This document shows positions 47,229-59,443 of a stretch of 64,000 nucleotides of DNA, piece by piece. The position numbers and the translations under genes were made by a program. The notes beneath the pieces are model-generated. The model searched no databases, was not told where the DNA came from, and worked only from the letters and a program-made list of their open reading frames with translations. Position 1 is the stretch's first letter. Each line of letters starts with the position of its first letter. The stretch covers positions 62,001-126,000 of the forward strand of contig JAZKJV010003267.1 of the NCBI GenBank assembly GCA_037367405.1, written 5' to 3'. The stretch is from Ottelia alismoides (taxonomy: Eukaryota > Streptophyta > Magnoliopsida > Alismatales > Hydrocharitaceae).

Positions 47229-47940
47229 ATACATTTGTCTCATAAATATATTAAAAACTTAAAATCCTTCTTTGACAACGATATCTCAAATTTAAAAGTT
47301 TGACCTTGTTGACGTATTTTGGCAATGCGGCTGCTATATTTGACGTATGTGCAATTAATACGAAGACGGGGAGAATATATTTAACGAAAAATATAATTAA
47401 AACAGTTTTTCAAAGGAAATATTTAAATTTAATTGTATGTATCTAATTTTTTAACATATGTACACACAGTTTTTAGAAAGATTTTTTTTATTGAACTACT
47501 TGGACACATCCACCGGTCTATCCCTAACATTTTTATATTATTTTAAATATTGTATTAACCTTTGTACACATTATTACAAAAACAGCTGAAAATAAATATT
47601 ATTGTGGAATGATGATCTAAATTTCTGATAAAGTTATAAATCAAAGTAAAGATGAGCACTGGACTGGATCGACTCAATCCGAAGTTTAAAAAGCCTGATC
47701 TGATCCAAGCTCAAATGAACATTGAACCGGACTTAGGTCAATGTCCGGACTCAAGCTTGACTTGACCCAATCAAATAGGGCCCGATCGGAGGCCCGAACA
47801 ACCTCCAACAAAGTCTGTTGTAGTACCCCGATGTGTGTCACGTGTGAGGAAGCCATCCAACAATTGTAGTTACCACCAAATTGAAAACTATCAGTTGACT
47901 TTTCTCATCACCCTATTCCTCCCAATTTACCATGGACCAC
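47229..47940. other. No gene; one degenerate subterminal repeat block
   Basis: AT-rich, then at 47650-47810 a run of GACTGGATCGACTC, GATCTGATCC and GGCCCGATCGGAGGCCCG words like those inside the hAT ends elsewhere. No terminus was identified. Confidence 0.4.
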
Positions 47941-47944
47941 CCTC

Positions 47945-48165
47945 ATCGCCTCCCTCATTGGCGAGATGAGCTCGTGCACACCCTCTCTCAATGCCTCCTC
48001 CTTGGCGAATCGAGTCCATACACACACCTCCCCCAACACCTCCCTCCTTGACAAATCAAGCCCCACGCACCTGATCCCAACGCCTCCCTCCTTAGCGAGA
48101 CGAGCCTGCACGCACCGTCCCCTGATGCCTCCTCCTCGGTGAACTGAGCCATACAGAGGATCCCA
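47945..48165. repeat. 44-45 bp minisatellite
   Basis: About 4.5 imperfect units, each with CCTCCTTGGCGAATCGAG- and CACACCTCCC-like sequence, ending AACGCCT or AATGCCT. The 97-codon minus-strand frame across it is a by-product of the 45-base (15-codon) period. Confidence 0.75.
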
Positions 48166-48452
48166 CATAGCTCTTCCACCTCGAGGAGGTGAACACCCCA
48201 AATTTGGTATGTGCTTTCCTACCTACTGTCTTTTTTTGCTTCTTGAGGTACATCTAGTTTGGTTTTTTCCCTTGATGGGTCTTTGCCCATTTTCCTTGAG
48301 TTTTTATTGATGGGTAGCTGTTTGGATTTTTTTTAAAATACGAGTGCTTCTTGTATTATTGGTGGAGGAGGGAATGATGGGTTGGAGATTATTATCCGTG
48401 TCGTTGTTTTTTTGTTTGTATTCCGACCCAGTCCTAACTGACCTGTGAAGCC

Positions 48453-48536
48453 ACACTTGCCAACTAGACTCCTATATCGCCTAGGGTCATCAAAGTCTTC
48501 CTCATCTGCTGTCCGGAAATTGACTTTGGGATCCAT
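48453..48536 (-). mobile_element. Small Copia reverse transcriptase fragment
   Basis: Minus-strand translation MDPKVNF then DFDDPRRYRSLVGK matches the Copia block between reverse transcriptase and RNase H, as at 3060-3320 and in the element at 40243. Homology ends abruptly on both sides. Confidence 0.65.
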
Positions 48537-48549
48537 AGGCAGGCACAGA

Positions 48550-49030
48550 GGATGGCTTTGGACCTAGTGTCTTTTGCTTGGTATCAATAGAAATTTTGTT
48601 TCTTTTAAGCTAAAGATATGATTGACGTATGCAGCAATGATGTGACCCTCACCGATGGGACTGTGTGAGAGGAAATTTACAACATGTTTATCCCCTTGGA
48701 TTTATTGGTGAAGGTTTTAGTTTCACAGGTGATTTTTTTTTGTAGAGAGTCAATTGAATATCGTATTTTTCTCATGTCTCCCCCACAATTACAAGTCTTA
48801 GAAATTGTATCATCTTCTTATTCAAGGTAGGGAACTCATATTTTTGACTTGTAGGGAGTAACTCAGAAGCAGCGACTTACAAATTCTACAAGCAAGTTGT
48901 TTTTCTCATCTCTAAAATCAGCAGGGCAACATATTCTCTGAGTTGCATGGATTTTGTATCGTCGGAGTTACAAGATAACTCATCTCAAACTTGCATTTGC
49001 TAATCACGAATTGAAGGGATTGAGATACTT
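48550..49030. other. No gene recognised
   Basis: T-rich sequence without a supportable frame. Confidence 0.5.
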
Positions 49031-49251
49031 TCCTCATCCTCACAGTGTCCTGCAACTTTCATCGATCTATACATTGTGCCAATATGGTGCATTTAAATTA
49101 GATTCTATATTAGGGAGTTTTTTCCCATGTTGAATGGTATCTCTTTCCTCATCTCATAGTGTCATGCAACTTTCATCGATCCATACATTGTGCCAATGTG
49201 GTGCATTTAAATTAGATTCTATATTAGGGAGTTTTTTTCCCATGTTGAATG
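49031..49251. repeat. 116-bp tandem duplication
   Basis: 49031-49137 and 49147-49251 share the same order of words (GCAACTTTCATCGATC, ACATTGTGCCAAT, TTAGATTCTATATTAGGGAG) with a few differences. Confidence 0.85.
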
Positions 49252-49384
49252 GAACACCACCTGCTCAAGATAAGATCATACAAAAATTTGAGGATACCAA
49301 ATTTCAATCAAATATATAATCCGATAAGCGATGTGGAACATGTATGAATATAAGCTATAGTAAATAGTTTGCAATTATAGAAAA

Positions 49385-49756
49385 GGGAACCTACATCATG
49401 ATGTAGGTAGCTTACCTACATCCATCTTTTTTCCCTTTTTTTGATTTATTTGAAATAAAACCTCGAGGGATTTAGATCACCATATATCACCATGTTGTCA
49501 TTTAAAATTCAATTTAATTCGAAACTTCTATCCCTTTCATCAAGATTGTTAACTTTTGACAGCCTCATAATTGCTGAAATTGACCCCTCCAGATGGATAT
49601 GTTAGGAATGTCTATTTTCCATAAAATTTAAAACACATAATATTCCACTTAATATTCTAAGTAAATCACGCATGGATTCATTTCAAAAATATCAAAAAAT
49701 AGAGTGAAAAAAGGAGTGGGTGTAGGCAAGTTATCTACATCATGATGCATGCTCCC
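49385..49756. mobile_element. Long-TIR miniature element, 372 bp
   Basis: The left arm GGGAACCTACATCATGATGT and the inward-read right arm GGGAGCATGCATCATGATGT stay alignable for about 80 bases (ACCTACA, CTTTTTT and ATTTTTGAAAT words). The arms contain the perfect palindrome CTACATCATGATGTAG. No clear target duplication is visible, so the superfamily is not assigned; long arms favour MULE or fold-back. Confidence 0.65.
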
Positions 49757-51470
49757 TAGCCTCTTGCAATTAATATATGTTCTCTCACGGTAGGTCAGAA
49801 GGCGATGGGTTGGAGGAGTGTGCGACCTTGTGCTCGTAGGAGGCATTTGTGGGTTTCCTTGAGGGTAGGTATGGGATGGTTGGACGGTGAGAGGATGGTA
49901 GATGCTACTTGTTAGATGAGGCGAGCATGGGTGAGACCCAAAGATCATCGAGGAGGAAAGGGAGGACAGTGAGGATGGGTTTGGCTTGAAGTTTGTCCAT
50001 TTTGGCAGCATGTTGGTTTGCCAGGAAGTAGAGGAAGGGTGGGTGATGGTTGATGTACACAGGGAAGATTTTACGTGTCTAAGTGAGAAGTTGCCAAGGA
50101 AGACTCCTTAGTTAGGCGATGAAAATGTAGGGGAGAGTTGGCATGTTGTCAAGCAGTTATGTAGGCCATGGGAGGAGAGTTGGGTTGGAAGGAGATGTGC
50201 TTAAAAGGCAAGGTGGTTTTGGGGAGGTGATGGATGATTTAGGAGACATGTAATTTTGCACCTTTTTTTAGAGTGGTCTTTTCTATTAAAATCACAGTCC
50301 AATTGAGTAATCTCTATGATGAATTTCTATATCACATGAAAGGTTTATTTCATCAATGGGTTTCGTCTGTAATCTAAATTTCCATTTGATCGTCGGACGA
50401 TCTCTTCTCGAGTATCAGTGAAGAGGGAGCCTCTTTCTACTGACATGTAATGTCCCAAATCTCGATTTGCAGAAACTCCACTTGTAAGAAACCAAAAATT
50501 CATTGAAATATTCAAAATTGGTATAGCTATCGACAATCTCGTTAGCCAAAACTATTGAGATGCTTGAACCTCAACCTATTAGTTAGTTCTAGCTTGAGAG
50601 AATGCAACGTGGAATTGGAGCGTCTCCTGATAAGGAGCACAGAGAAGAAAGGAAATGTAAGGAAGAAGTGAATACTGAGACTCCAGAGGTAACCCTACAG
50701 TTTAATTTTCTAAGTATTAACTAAAAGACCTATTATCTTGACGTTAACATCAAAAATGCTACTTAGTTGTCGAAGGACATAATTTACCATACAACAACAC
50801 AATTGGAAAATGTCAGGAGGGGGGGGGGGTGTTGTGGTCGATGATGTAAGTTCTGTGTGTTCTAAAATATATTAGCCTCACATCCATAATTTCATTTTTA
50901 GGTGATTGCTGCATATATATATCTTGACATCCTTGTGGCCGAGAATTATAATATGATGATTTGCCACATGTCTGGCTTCTCATTCGTGTATGTCCAGGTA
51001 ATGTTGTTTTTGTTACCAATGTTTCTTTTCAAGATGTATAATTTCAGTACTAGATATAAATAGGACAAGAAGGCATCCCTTTTTTGGTAAGCGTTACCTT
51101 TTTGTTTATACATATTGCATTATTTTTTTATCCTTTCTCATGTAACACAACCATGTATAACTCGTGCTCGATGAGAAGACGATATATGATTGAAGCTTTG
51201 ACGATGATAGAAGAATCAACATGGAAGTCCTCCGTAGTTGACAAAATACCTCGTCAAGAACTGGATAACGTGGATTGCGTGATCTTCACTCTCCAATATG
51301 TTGAGCACCTTACCCATTAGATAAAATATAGTTCAAACAATCCTGCATGCTGACTTTGCGGGAGAAGATTATACAAAGAATGTCATATCATATTGGTTGA
51401 TGCCCGACTATTAATATTGATGTCATACAATATTGGTTGAATTGTACTTAAATTTCAATTTAATATGAAA
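49757..51470. other. No gene recognised
   Basis: Frames of 60-120 codons are scattered on both strands without domains. A G run of about 12 occurs at 50819-50830. Confidence 0.5.
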
Positions 51471-51474
51471 ACAT

Positions 51475-53620
51475 TTGGATGGGTACCTGTGCGCATTCAT
51501 AAAAACGACATACACTACTCTCTCTATTATGCAACAGTAAGGACACTCATGCCAAAACTCCCTCTATTATACAAAAATCTTCATTTTACTACAAAAAGGT
51601 ACTTGTGCGCATTAATAAAAATGAATATGCAAAAATTATCCCATATATGCAATGGTAAGGACATCCAAATCTCTCCATTATACAAAAAATCCCCATTTTC
51701 CTACAAAAGGATACTTGTTCGCATTCCTAAAATGAACATGCAAAAATCATCCCATATGTGCAAAAGTAAGACATTCATGCTAAAACTCCCTTGACTATAT
51801 AAAAACCATTGTTTTCTTACAAAAGGGTACTTGTACACATCCATGAGAATGAACATCAAAACTCTCTTCATTATGCAACAGTAAGGACATCCATATCAAA
51901 ACTCTCTCCATTATACAAAAATCTTTATTTTCCTACAAAAGGATACTTGTACGCATTCCTAAAAATATACACATAAAATCATCCCATATATTCAACAATA
52001 AGGACATTCATACCAAAAATCTCTTGTATACAAAAAAAATCCTTATTTTCCTACAAAAGGGTACTTGTACACATCCATGAGAATGAACACACCAAAACTC
52101 TCTCCGTTATGCAACAATAAGGACATCTAGACCAAAATGCTCTCCATTATAATAACATCCCCGTTTTCCTACAAAATGATACTTGTGCGCATTCCTGAAA
52201 AAACATGTAAAAATAATCATATTTCTATAAAACATACTCGTGCGCATATGTAAGATGGAACATACAAAAGTTCTCTCGAATATACAACAGAGAACGAAAT
52301 CCTACAAACACATCTATCATATAAAAATCTTTGTACACTTATAAAGCTACTCGTTCGCATAAATAAGATGAACCATACAAAAGTTCTCTCGAATAATTAA
52401 CGTGAAATCCTACAAAAACACACTATATTCTACAAAAATTTGTTGTATTCTTACAAAACACTACCGGTGCACATACTTAAGATGGAACATACAAAAGTTA
52501 TTTCGAATATGCAACATAGAATGAAACCATACACAAATACATTATGTTATACAAAAATCTCCGTATTCCTACAAATCTACTCGTGCGCATGCATAAGATG
52601 AAACATATAAAAAATTCTCTCCAATATGTAAAAGAGAACGTAATCCTACAAAAACACACTCAGTTATACAAAAATTATCATAATCCTACAAAAGGACTCC
52701 TCATGCACATACATAATGAGCACAAACTTCTCTTAAGTATGGAAAAGAGAACGAAATCATAATATAACTATCTCTATTATACAAAAGTTTCATTTTCCTA
52801 CAAAAAGCTACTTGTGCTCATATATAAGAAGGAACATACAAAGGTTCTCTCATATATGCAATCAACAACCAACCACTATTTTGATTAAAAAAACTTGTAT
52901 TCTTACTTCTAGTAAGATTTGAATAAGTAACTAGAATAAGTATCATGTGTTCTCACTAGGTATCAGATAGGTATTGAGGTCCCATTTAGCTTGATGTTCC
53001 AAGATAAAAATGATGAGTTTTCTAATGACAGTTAAGTGGCAAACTCGATGTAAAATTTATTTGTTCATTGTTATTCTAGATAGTTGCAAGTCAATAATTA
53101 CTCTCTCTATAAAACTTACGAGATGTAATTCAAGATAAACAGTCATTTATTCTTAACATATGTTTGTTCCAATATATCGTTAAACTTTACCTCCTTGATC
53201 TGATTAACTGTTACTCTTATTATTGTTAAATAGACTCATCTGCACATAAATACGAAGAAAGCACACTACATACGAGAGTTATCTCGAATATGCAACAGAG
53301 GAGGAAAACCTACTAGAACTTAGTCCAAAATAAAACAACATTCACTTCCATACGAAAATCACCTTCTCCATTGCATATACAAAACAAGAAAGATCCGTGC
53401 ACACTTTCGCTCAGATATGCAACAGAGGAGAAATGCTTACAAGAACTCACTTCGATATACAAAAATCTTTATTTCCATACAAAAAGCTCCTTCTCCATAT
53501 TATATAAAAAGAAGAAAGATTCATCAGATTTGCAGCTCCAATCTGCAAAAGAGGAGGAATCCATACAACCAACTATAAGATACAACAATTCATACAAAAA
53601 GTCCCTTCTCCACAGACTGA
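51475..53620. repeat. Satellite-like array: about 117-bp monomers, about 234-bp dimers
   Basis: Each monomer holds TACAAAAATCnnnATTTTCCTACAAAAGG, written here with gaps, followed by TACTTGTGCGCAT and an ACATACAAAAG- or AACATGCAAAAATCATCCC-like part. In the left half two monomer types alternate: one with TTGTGCGCATTCCTAAAAAT (51715, 51947, 52182) and one with TTGTACACATCCATGAGAAT (51831, 52065). This gives a higher-order period of 232-235 bases. Toward the right the units diverge and spacing becomes irregular. Short open frames (for example 51465-51794 and 53371-53685) are fragments of the repeat. Confidence 0.8.
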
Positions 53621-53681
53621 ATGTCTATTTGCAACTATGCCACCATGTATATCGACATTGTAGATGCAGTGTTGTCACTGA

Positions 53682-54275
53682 ATGATCTCGCTCCTATCTA
53701 TCAATGAAGGAGCGACCAACGTTATCGCCACGGGCGACGTTAACCACCTTGATGGAGCAAACTTTGAAAATCGCCTTGTTGACTACTGTGCCAAACAATT
53801 ATGGAGCAAAGCACATAAGGGCGGACCTACTTCGGAACCTGAAATCCCTCGTGTCTACGTGTTGCCTGCAGGCATGCCAAGCGGGCCCTCTCTTTCACAG
53901 TGGAGATGACCATCAACATAGAGTACCTCTACATTAGTGAAGACTTCCAGTGCATCATCAATTCAACCAAGTTCGAGGAGCTCATCATGGACCTCTTCAC
54001 CAAGTGCATGTCCCTTGTTAACCGTGCCTTGAAGAAGCCCACGTTAACAAAGTTGTCATCGATGATATCATCCTCCTGCAGGTCCACATGCATACCCAAA
54101 GTACGTGAGCTCTTCAAGGACCTCTTACACCTCTGCAAGCTCTGCCATGACATCAACCTTGCCATCACCATTGGCATCGCTTTACACATCACCCTGCTCA
54201 CCAGTAATGACCCTTTCGATGCCGAAGACCTCTTCTTCTCTGACGTAAGTCATCTCTCATTGGGCATCAACACCA
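53682..54275 (+). pseudogene. HSP70 pseudogene (ATPase domain part), frameshifted
   Basis: Hsp70 chaperones bind and refold proteins using an actin-like ATPase domain. Here the second half of that domain is recognisable in three successive frames. The first piece is SLLSINEG...ATGDVNHLDGANFENRL (usual ATAGDTHLGGEDFDNRL), then an ADLLRNLKSL-like piece in a second frame. The third frame reads MTINIEYLYISEDF, FEELIMDLFTKCM and STCIPKVRELFKDL, then TIGIALHITLLT and DVSHLSLGINT (usual GGSTRIPKV, AYGAAVQAAIL and DVTPLSLGIET). At least two frameshifts and loss of the GGSTR glycines make it non-functional. The N-terminal ATPase part and the whole substrate-binding domain are absent. The 5' side merges directly into the satellite array and the 3' side into a possible LTR. 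No intron is evident, which would fit a retrocopy, but no poly-A remains. Confidence 0.85.
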
Positions 54276-54500
54276 CTAGATGGAAGATGAGTGAGAGGAG
54301 GATGTGTGGCGAGGGGATACATGACGGTGGGGGGAGGCGTGACGAGGAGGATACACAATGGAGTGGGGAGGCACGACGAGGAGGATGTGCAACGGATGGG
54401 GTATATGCGGTGGACGGGGGAGGTGTGGTGACGAGGATGCACAACAAAAGGGGGTGCGCGTCGAGGGATTGGGGATGAGGAGGGTTTGTGGGGACGATGG
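54276..54500. repeat. Purine-rich imperfect repeat after the HSP70 relic
   Basis: Words such as GGGGAGGCGTGACGAGGAGG and GTGGTGACGAGGATGCACAA repeat at roughly 35-base spacing. The frames that cross it on both strands are not genes. Confidence 0.5.
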
Positions 54501-57500
54501 TGTCAGGTGCCAATTCCCAGTCCCTGACTCTGTGATGAATCTCGTATTCATCACTCTAAATCTCATTTATTAAGCTCAAATCCCTAAAAATCAACAACAT
54601 TCTTGCATCTATTCTGCATAATTAGCATTAGTGCATGATTTCATAAGAATTGCATTTTAGCACAAAAACCTGCACAAAATAAGAAGCCAAAAATCCATGC
54701 CAAAAATGACCTGTAAATAGCCTAACTTCCCGGATTTTTAACTCATTCATGCTAACTCCGAATGACTCAAAACCACTTCCACTGTGTACATATCACTAAC
54801 ATGAATAAAGGAAAAATACAAAAAAATTAACTAACCCAAATAAGTGGACCAAAAACCCAAACCCTAATTTCAGGATTTTCGGACTAAAAGCCACATATCT
54901 CCCCCATCAAGTGTCCGATTTAATCCTACTCACTTTTGAACTAATTTACATTTAACTACCTTCAAAACAAGACCAAGTTCAAGTGAATCGAAGCTCATAT
55001 GTGAAAGTTGGGTTTTTGGGCCTCTTTTGTACATTGTATATTTTCGCGGTTTTTGACCTTGTATTTTTTGTATATATTTTCTTAATCAATAAAAATCCAA
55101 AAAATTAGAATTAAGTGTCTTTTATTTATCTTTGATTTTTCCATATTTTTCCGGATTTTTATCTTGTTTAAAAATAACATAAAAATTACAAAACCCCAAA
55201 TTTAAGGTATTCTATGTACATAGGATACCCCAAAAATTCACTTTGTGCAAATGATCGATTTTGGTTTTGATGTCTTCATGAAAGTTGTAGATCTCATCGA
55301 GACGAGCAATTTTCGTGAAGAAAGTTTTTCGATCCGAGGTCATTTACTATTTTTTATCGAATTTACAAAATCTTTTAGTCTCGAATTTTCTGGTGCTGAC
55401 ACGTGGCAGCACCTGGTGCCGCCACGTGTCAGTCATTTTTGGCATTATTATTAACGTTTTTTTTAAAAAAAATTAAATACGAAGCACGTGCGTCACGCGT
55501 GCCTCTCAGGCACGCGCTCCGCACGTGCCCGCCTTTCTCCTCTCCCAGCCACGTGGCGCGACATGCGCCATCCGATCACGCGCGATCGGACGGCGCCTGC
55601 GCGTCGTCTTCCTCACGCCCCTTTCCCAAATCCACCACCGCCCTGTGATTTCCGCCGCAAATCGCGGCCATCTCCGCCCATCGCCAATCCGATCTCACTT
55701 CCGATCGCCTCCAGATCTTGCCAGTCTTCTCCAGATCTCGCCACCCGTCGAATCCCGCGAATCTCTCCCGCCTTCCATCTACGACGCACCCTCTCCACCT
55801 ATTTAACCGCAGCCCCCTCCGACATCCACTTCATCCGCCGATCTTCATCGCAGAGCCTCCGGTCGTGACAACCGCGAGCGTCCTCGTCGCCGGCGTGATC
55901 CGAGGACGCCAACCCCTCGTTGCAGCCAAGACCCCCGTCGCCGCCGCTGCTCGCTCCGGCCGACCAACGCCGTCGAGCTCCTTCAGGTATACTCTCTCTC
56001 TCTCTCTATCTTTCTCTCTTCCGCTCTCCGTCCAACGCCATCCGCCTCGACTCCATCTGCTTCGACCTACACCGTATCCACCTCGACGCCGTCGCCACCG
56101 ACCCCTCTTCGCCGGACACGCCTCGTCACCTCCGCTCGACATCCTCGCCACCGGCCCCTGCGCCCTCGACGCCCCACGGCCGTGTGTCGGCCACCACCTC
56201 CTGCTCCGCCCTCCCCCGATCGTCGACGCCGCTCCACGCCACCGCCTTCGTCAGCCCGAGGCCCCCCCAGCTCCGCCTCGACGACTCCGCTCAGCCACCG
56301 GCACCCCGCTTCGGCCGAGCTTCGGCCGGAGCCAGCCATCGACCTCCGCCTCCTCCTTCGCCATCGGCCGGGCTCGAACCCTGAGGCCCCCCGCACGCCC
56401 CTCGCACGTGCGTGGGGGAACGTCCCCAGCAAGCAACACCCCAGGGGTCACGTGCTGCGCACGTGCCCCTTGGGCAAATTACAAGAAGCCCCTCGGTCTT
56501 TTCCCTATTCGCTGATCATTCCCCGCCGACCAGAGGCACGTGCAGTGCACGTGCCCTTTGGTGATTTTGCAGATATACCCCGGAGTTATTGGTAATTACA
56601 CAAAAGTCCCCCCCACTGCAGTTTACTTTATTTCTTTTATTTATTATATTTGCATCTGGACCCCTGTGTTCCCCCTCAGTTTTGAACACTTTCTCTACAT
56701 TATTTTATCAATCTAAAAATAGCATGATGTTTGTTAATTGACTCTCTACACTTTGACATGTTGTGGATATTTTTGTGACGGACGATTAATTAATAAATAA
56801 TTGTTTTGTGAAAATTGGCGTATTTTACCCATTTTCTGCTCTGAAATTGATAAGTGACTAACCGTTGCTCTAAAAATTCTCGAAAAATCACATCTCGTAG
56901 AGTTAATTATTCTTAACATTGTGCCCAAAAGATTTACATTTGCATGCATATTTTATCCTGAAAAAAATCATTTTGCACATTTTAGTATTTAATTTTTAGT
57001 AGGTATTAAACCCCACATTTTCGAGGTTTAGGATTTTTCTGAGATCCGTCACCTAGTGATAGATCTCAGATAATTTTGATTCTCGAAAATAAGTAGGTTT
57101 GATATTTATTAAAATTAAATATTAAAAATCATTTTGTTTGCATTTAAAAATCCACAAAAATTCATATTGCATCCAAAAATTCCAAAAAAAAAATACAGTG
57201 CACTCATTTCATTATAATTTACATTGTGGCCAAGTTTCATATTTTTCGGATATTGTTTGATTGAAATTTACGTTTTAGTCCCTAAAATAGGCCGAACTTG
57301 CATTTTGCATCTCATAATGCATTAAAAAATTCCAAAAAAAAAAGACCGCCTCGAAAACCGAACTCTAACTTTGATAGACTTAATTCTAGGTTGTTCCTTT
57401 GCCTCCTTGTGATCGACCTTGGGACTTGCCCAAGTAAAATAAACATAAAACCACGATATTAAAAATTGAATAAATTATTTGTGGTATTTTCTTGATCGTT

Positions 57501-57527
57501 TCCGATTGCCGCCTACAACGCACAACA
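54501..57527. mobile_element. Possible solo LTR of a Ty3/gypsy element, about 3 kb
   Basis: The segment begins TGTCAGGTGCC and can be ended at CTACAACGCACAACA. Internally it runs from AT-rich U3-like DNA through a palindromic ACACGTGGC pair (55400-55430) to a CTATTTAACC TATA-like box (about 55798). A very GC-rich, CT-rich leader-like stretch (55860-56560) and AT-rich DNA follow. The tail (CCTTTGCCTCCTTGTGATCG to ACAACGCACAACA) has the look of U5 in plant Tat/Athila-type LTRs. No coding domain is present. The 5-bp flanks do not match exactly (GATGG against CGATA), so boundaries are provisional. The long open frames at 55452-56595 are compositional. Confidence 0.35.
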
Positions 57528-58333
57528 CGATAAAAACACATTCTTAAATGCTGCATATTCGGATACGTCACTCTGTCAAGCCATCTAGATTATACAAGAA
57601 AGAAGGAGGAAGCTAGAGATAGCAGCTTAGATGCTATTTGGACAAAAATCGCACCTTTGAAAGTCAAGCTGGATGAGTTTACATAAGACTGTAATTCAGT
57701 TACAGTAGACCATCCCATTCCCATCAAAATCCTTATGCATCTTCTATTTAATTCATTATAATTATACTAAATCAGTTACAATCGGCTTTCTCAATTTATT
57801 AAATGCCCACTTAATCTCCGGTACATGTTAATTTGTCCTAATTATAGACGACTCTAAATCAATCTTCCTATCCGTTGATTAATCTTCACTAACCCTCAAG
57901 CAATTACCCATTTCTTCTCAAGTAATTACCATAGTCGTTGTCAAGTAATTACCATACTCGTGGAATTAGCCCCCATCTATTTGTTAATTCTCCATTTTAA
58001 TTAGCTAATTTCTTTGCATGCAACAAAATCAATTTGGGTAAGATGAAAAAAATATGAATATACCCAAATTAAACCTCCCAATAATTATGTCTTTCTCCTC
58101 AAATTAGTCTTTTAGGCTCCACAAATATGAACCTCAACAATTATAATCAAACATTACTCTCACTTATATTAAGCTTTAAATACAATGCAAATATAAAACT
58201 TCAACACAATCCGTTATAGAAAACAAATAGAACATTGTAGAGATGTAACTGTAATTATATTACTAAATGTAAGAATGATATCGAGGAACCAGTGACAATC
58301 TAAAAATATAATAATGACACATGTAACAATAAC
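57528..58333. other. No gene recognised
   Basis: AT-rich DNA. A short direct repeat (CAAGTAATTACCATA) occurs near 57920 and 57945. Confidence 0.5.
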
Positions 58334-58910
58334 GGTAACATCCCGAACATAAGTCTCCAGTCCATTATCGAGAAAAATTAGCATTGACAACTTGTTGGGT
58401 ACGAGCTCAATGGAAATTGTTGACAACCACTCAAAATGCTTAAAATTAGGTTGTCAAGTAGTAATCCTCACCACTTATAACCCCACACCCACATTTCATG
58501 AATTTTAAATGTGGGACAATATTTGGATGTTTGGGTGTTACAATCTCCTCCACTTATATTTGCAAACGTCCTTGTTGCAACATGTTCATCATTTCAGCCA
58601 GCGACTACGATGGTTAAAAGTTATGGATAGTCATTTCCTCCTATCTCTTTATAAAGGTGGCTCTAAATCTCGGGTAGCCATTTCCACTATCATAGAGAAA
58701 TTGATACCATTTGTAATGTTCCGGGCTTAAGTCCCTGATCCATTATCGATGAAAACTGACCCTAACAACTTGTCGGCTTGGACTCAATTAAACCCGTTGA
58801 CAACTCTCAAAATTCTTAAGCTCGAAGTAGTAATCCCCACCGCTTATAATATACACCCCCACTTCATGAGTTTTAGATGTTGAACAATGTTTGGGGATCG
58901 AGATGTTACA
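58334..58910 (-). mobile_element. Complete TRIM retrotransposon, 577 bp
   Basis: Two LTRs of about 200 bases (58334-58542 and 58712-58910) start TGTAAC or TGTAATG (first base mutated to G in the left copy) and end GTTACA. They enclose only 169 bases. On the minus strand the internal region starts with a primer site, TGGTATCAATTTC (58697-58709), and ends with the purine tract ATAAGTGGAGGAGAT. The flanks ATAAC (58329-58333) and ATAAT (58911-58915) match at 4 of 5. Terminal-repeat retrotransposons in miniature have just this layout and no coding capacity. Confidence 0.85.
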
Positions 58911-58915
58911 ATAAT

Positions 58916-59224
58916 ATTCTACCAATTATTTAAGTAAATAAAAATATAATTACAAAAACGACTAGAAAACTATAAGGTAATGCTTAATAATAGAACAAAA
59001 ACATCAAAATACGATGAATATTGTAACTTTTGTTAATTATTGGTTACTACATGTATCCAACCTAATTAAAGAAACTACCGTAGTGAAATAAAAGAAGAAA
59101 AAGATAACACTTGACACATTGAATTTCAGCTTTAGGGAAACAATCGAATTGTTAAAAATGTAGTATAGAACCGCTGTATTAACATAGGTGCCACACCTAT
59201 TGTAAAATCCTGTGGCTCCAACCC
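58916..59224. other. No gene recognised
   Basis: AT-rich spacer between the TRIM and the miniature element. Confidence 0.5.
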
Positions 59225-59443
59225 TAGTTTAACAGAGCACGGAACCTCTACAGTACTGCAGAGACTGATTGTAAAAAGGTGGGTACCACGAGCCGCTCGA
59301 TTAAGATCGAGTAATTCACATGGTAAGGTCTTAAAAATATATGGATTTTGTATAAACCGTTCGATCTTGATGGAGCGGCTCGCGACACCCATATTTTTAC
59401 AGCTGACCTCTACAGTCCAGAGGATCCGTGCTCAGCTGAACTA
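59225..59443. mobile_element. Miniature inverted-repeat element, about 219 bp, downstream of the LEA gene
   Basis: The left arm TAGTTTAACAGAGCACGGAA and the inward-read right arm TAGTTCAGCTGAGCACGGAT are inverted repeats. The centre carries two inverted GCTCGATCnnGATCGAGCGG-like words shared with the element at 60745-61062. No target duplication was resolved. Confidence 0.6.

Noticed and set aside
47908..48201. Repetitive 97-residue protein on the minus strand
   Set aside because: It is the translation of a 45-base minisatellite, open only because the period is a multiple of three.
49649..50011. 120-codon minus-strand frame
   Set aside because: It partly overlaps the arm of the miniature element and has no domain.
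51475..53620. CRISPR-like regular repeats
   Set aside because: The repeats are direct, diverged and contiguous without unique spacers, and the genome is a plant. It is a tandem satellite.
55452..56595. Open frames of up to 265 codons in the GC island
   Set aside because: Overlapping frames on both strands, proline/arginine-rich, no domain, and the region looks like an LTR leader.
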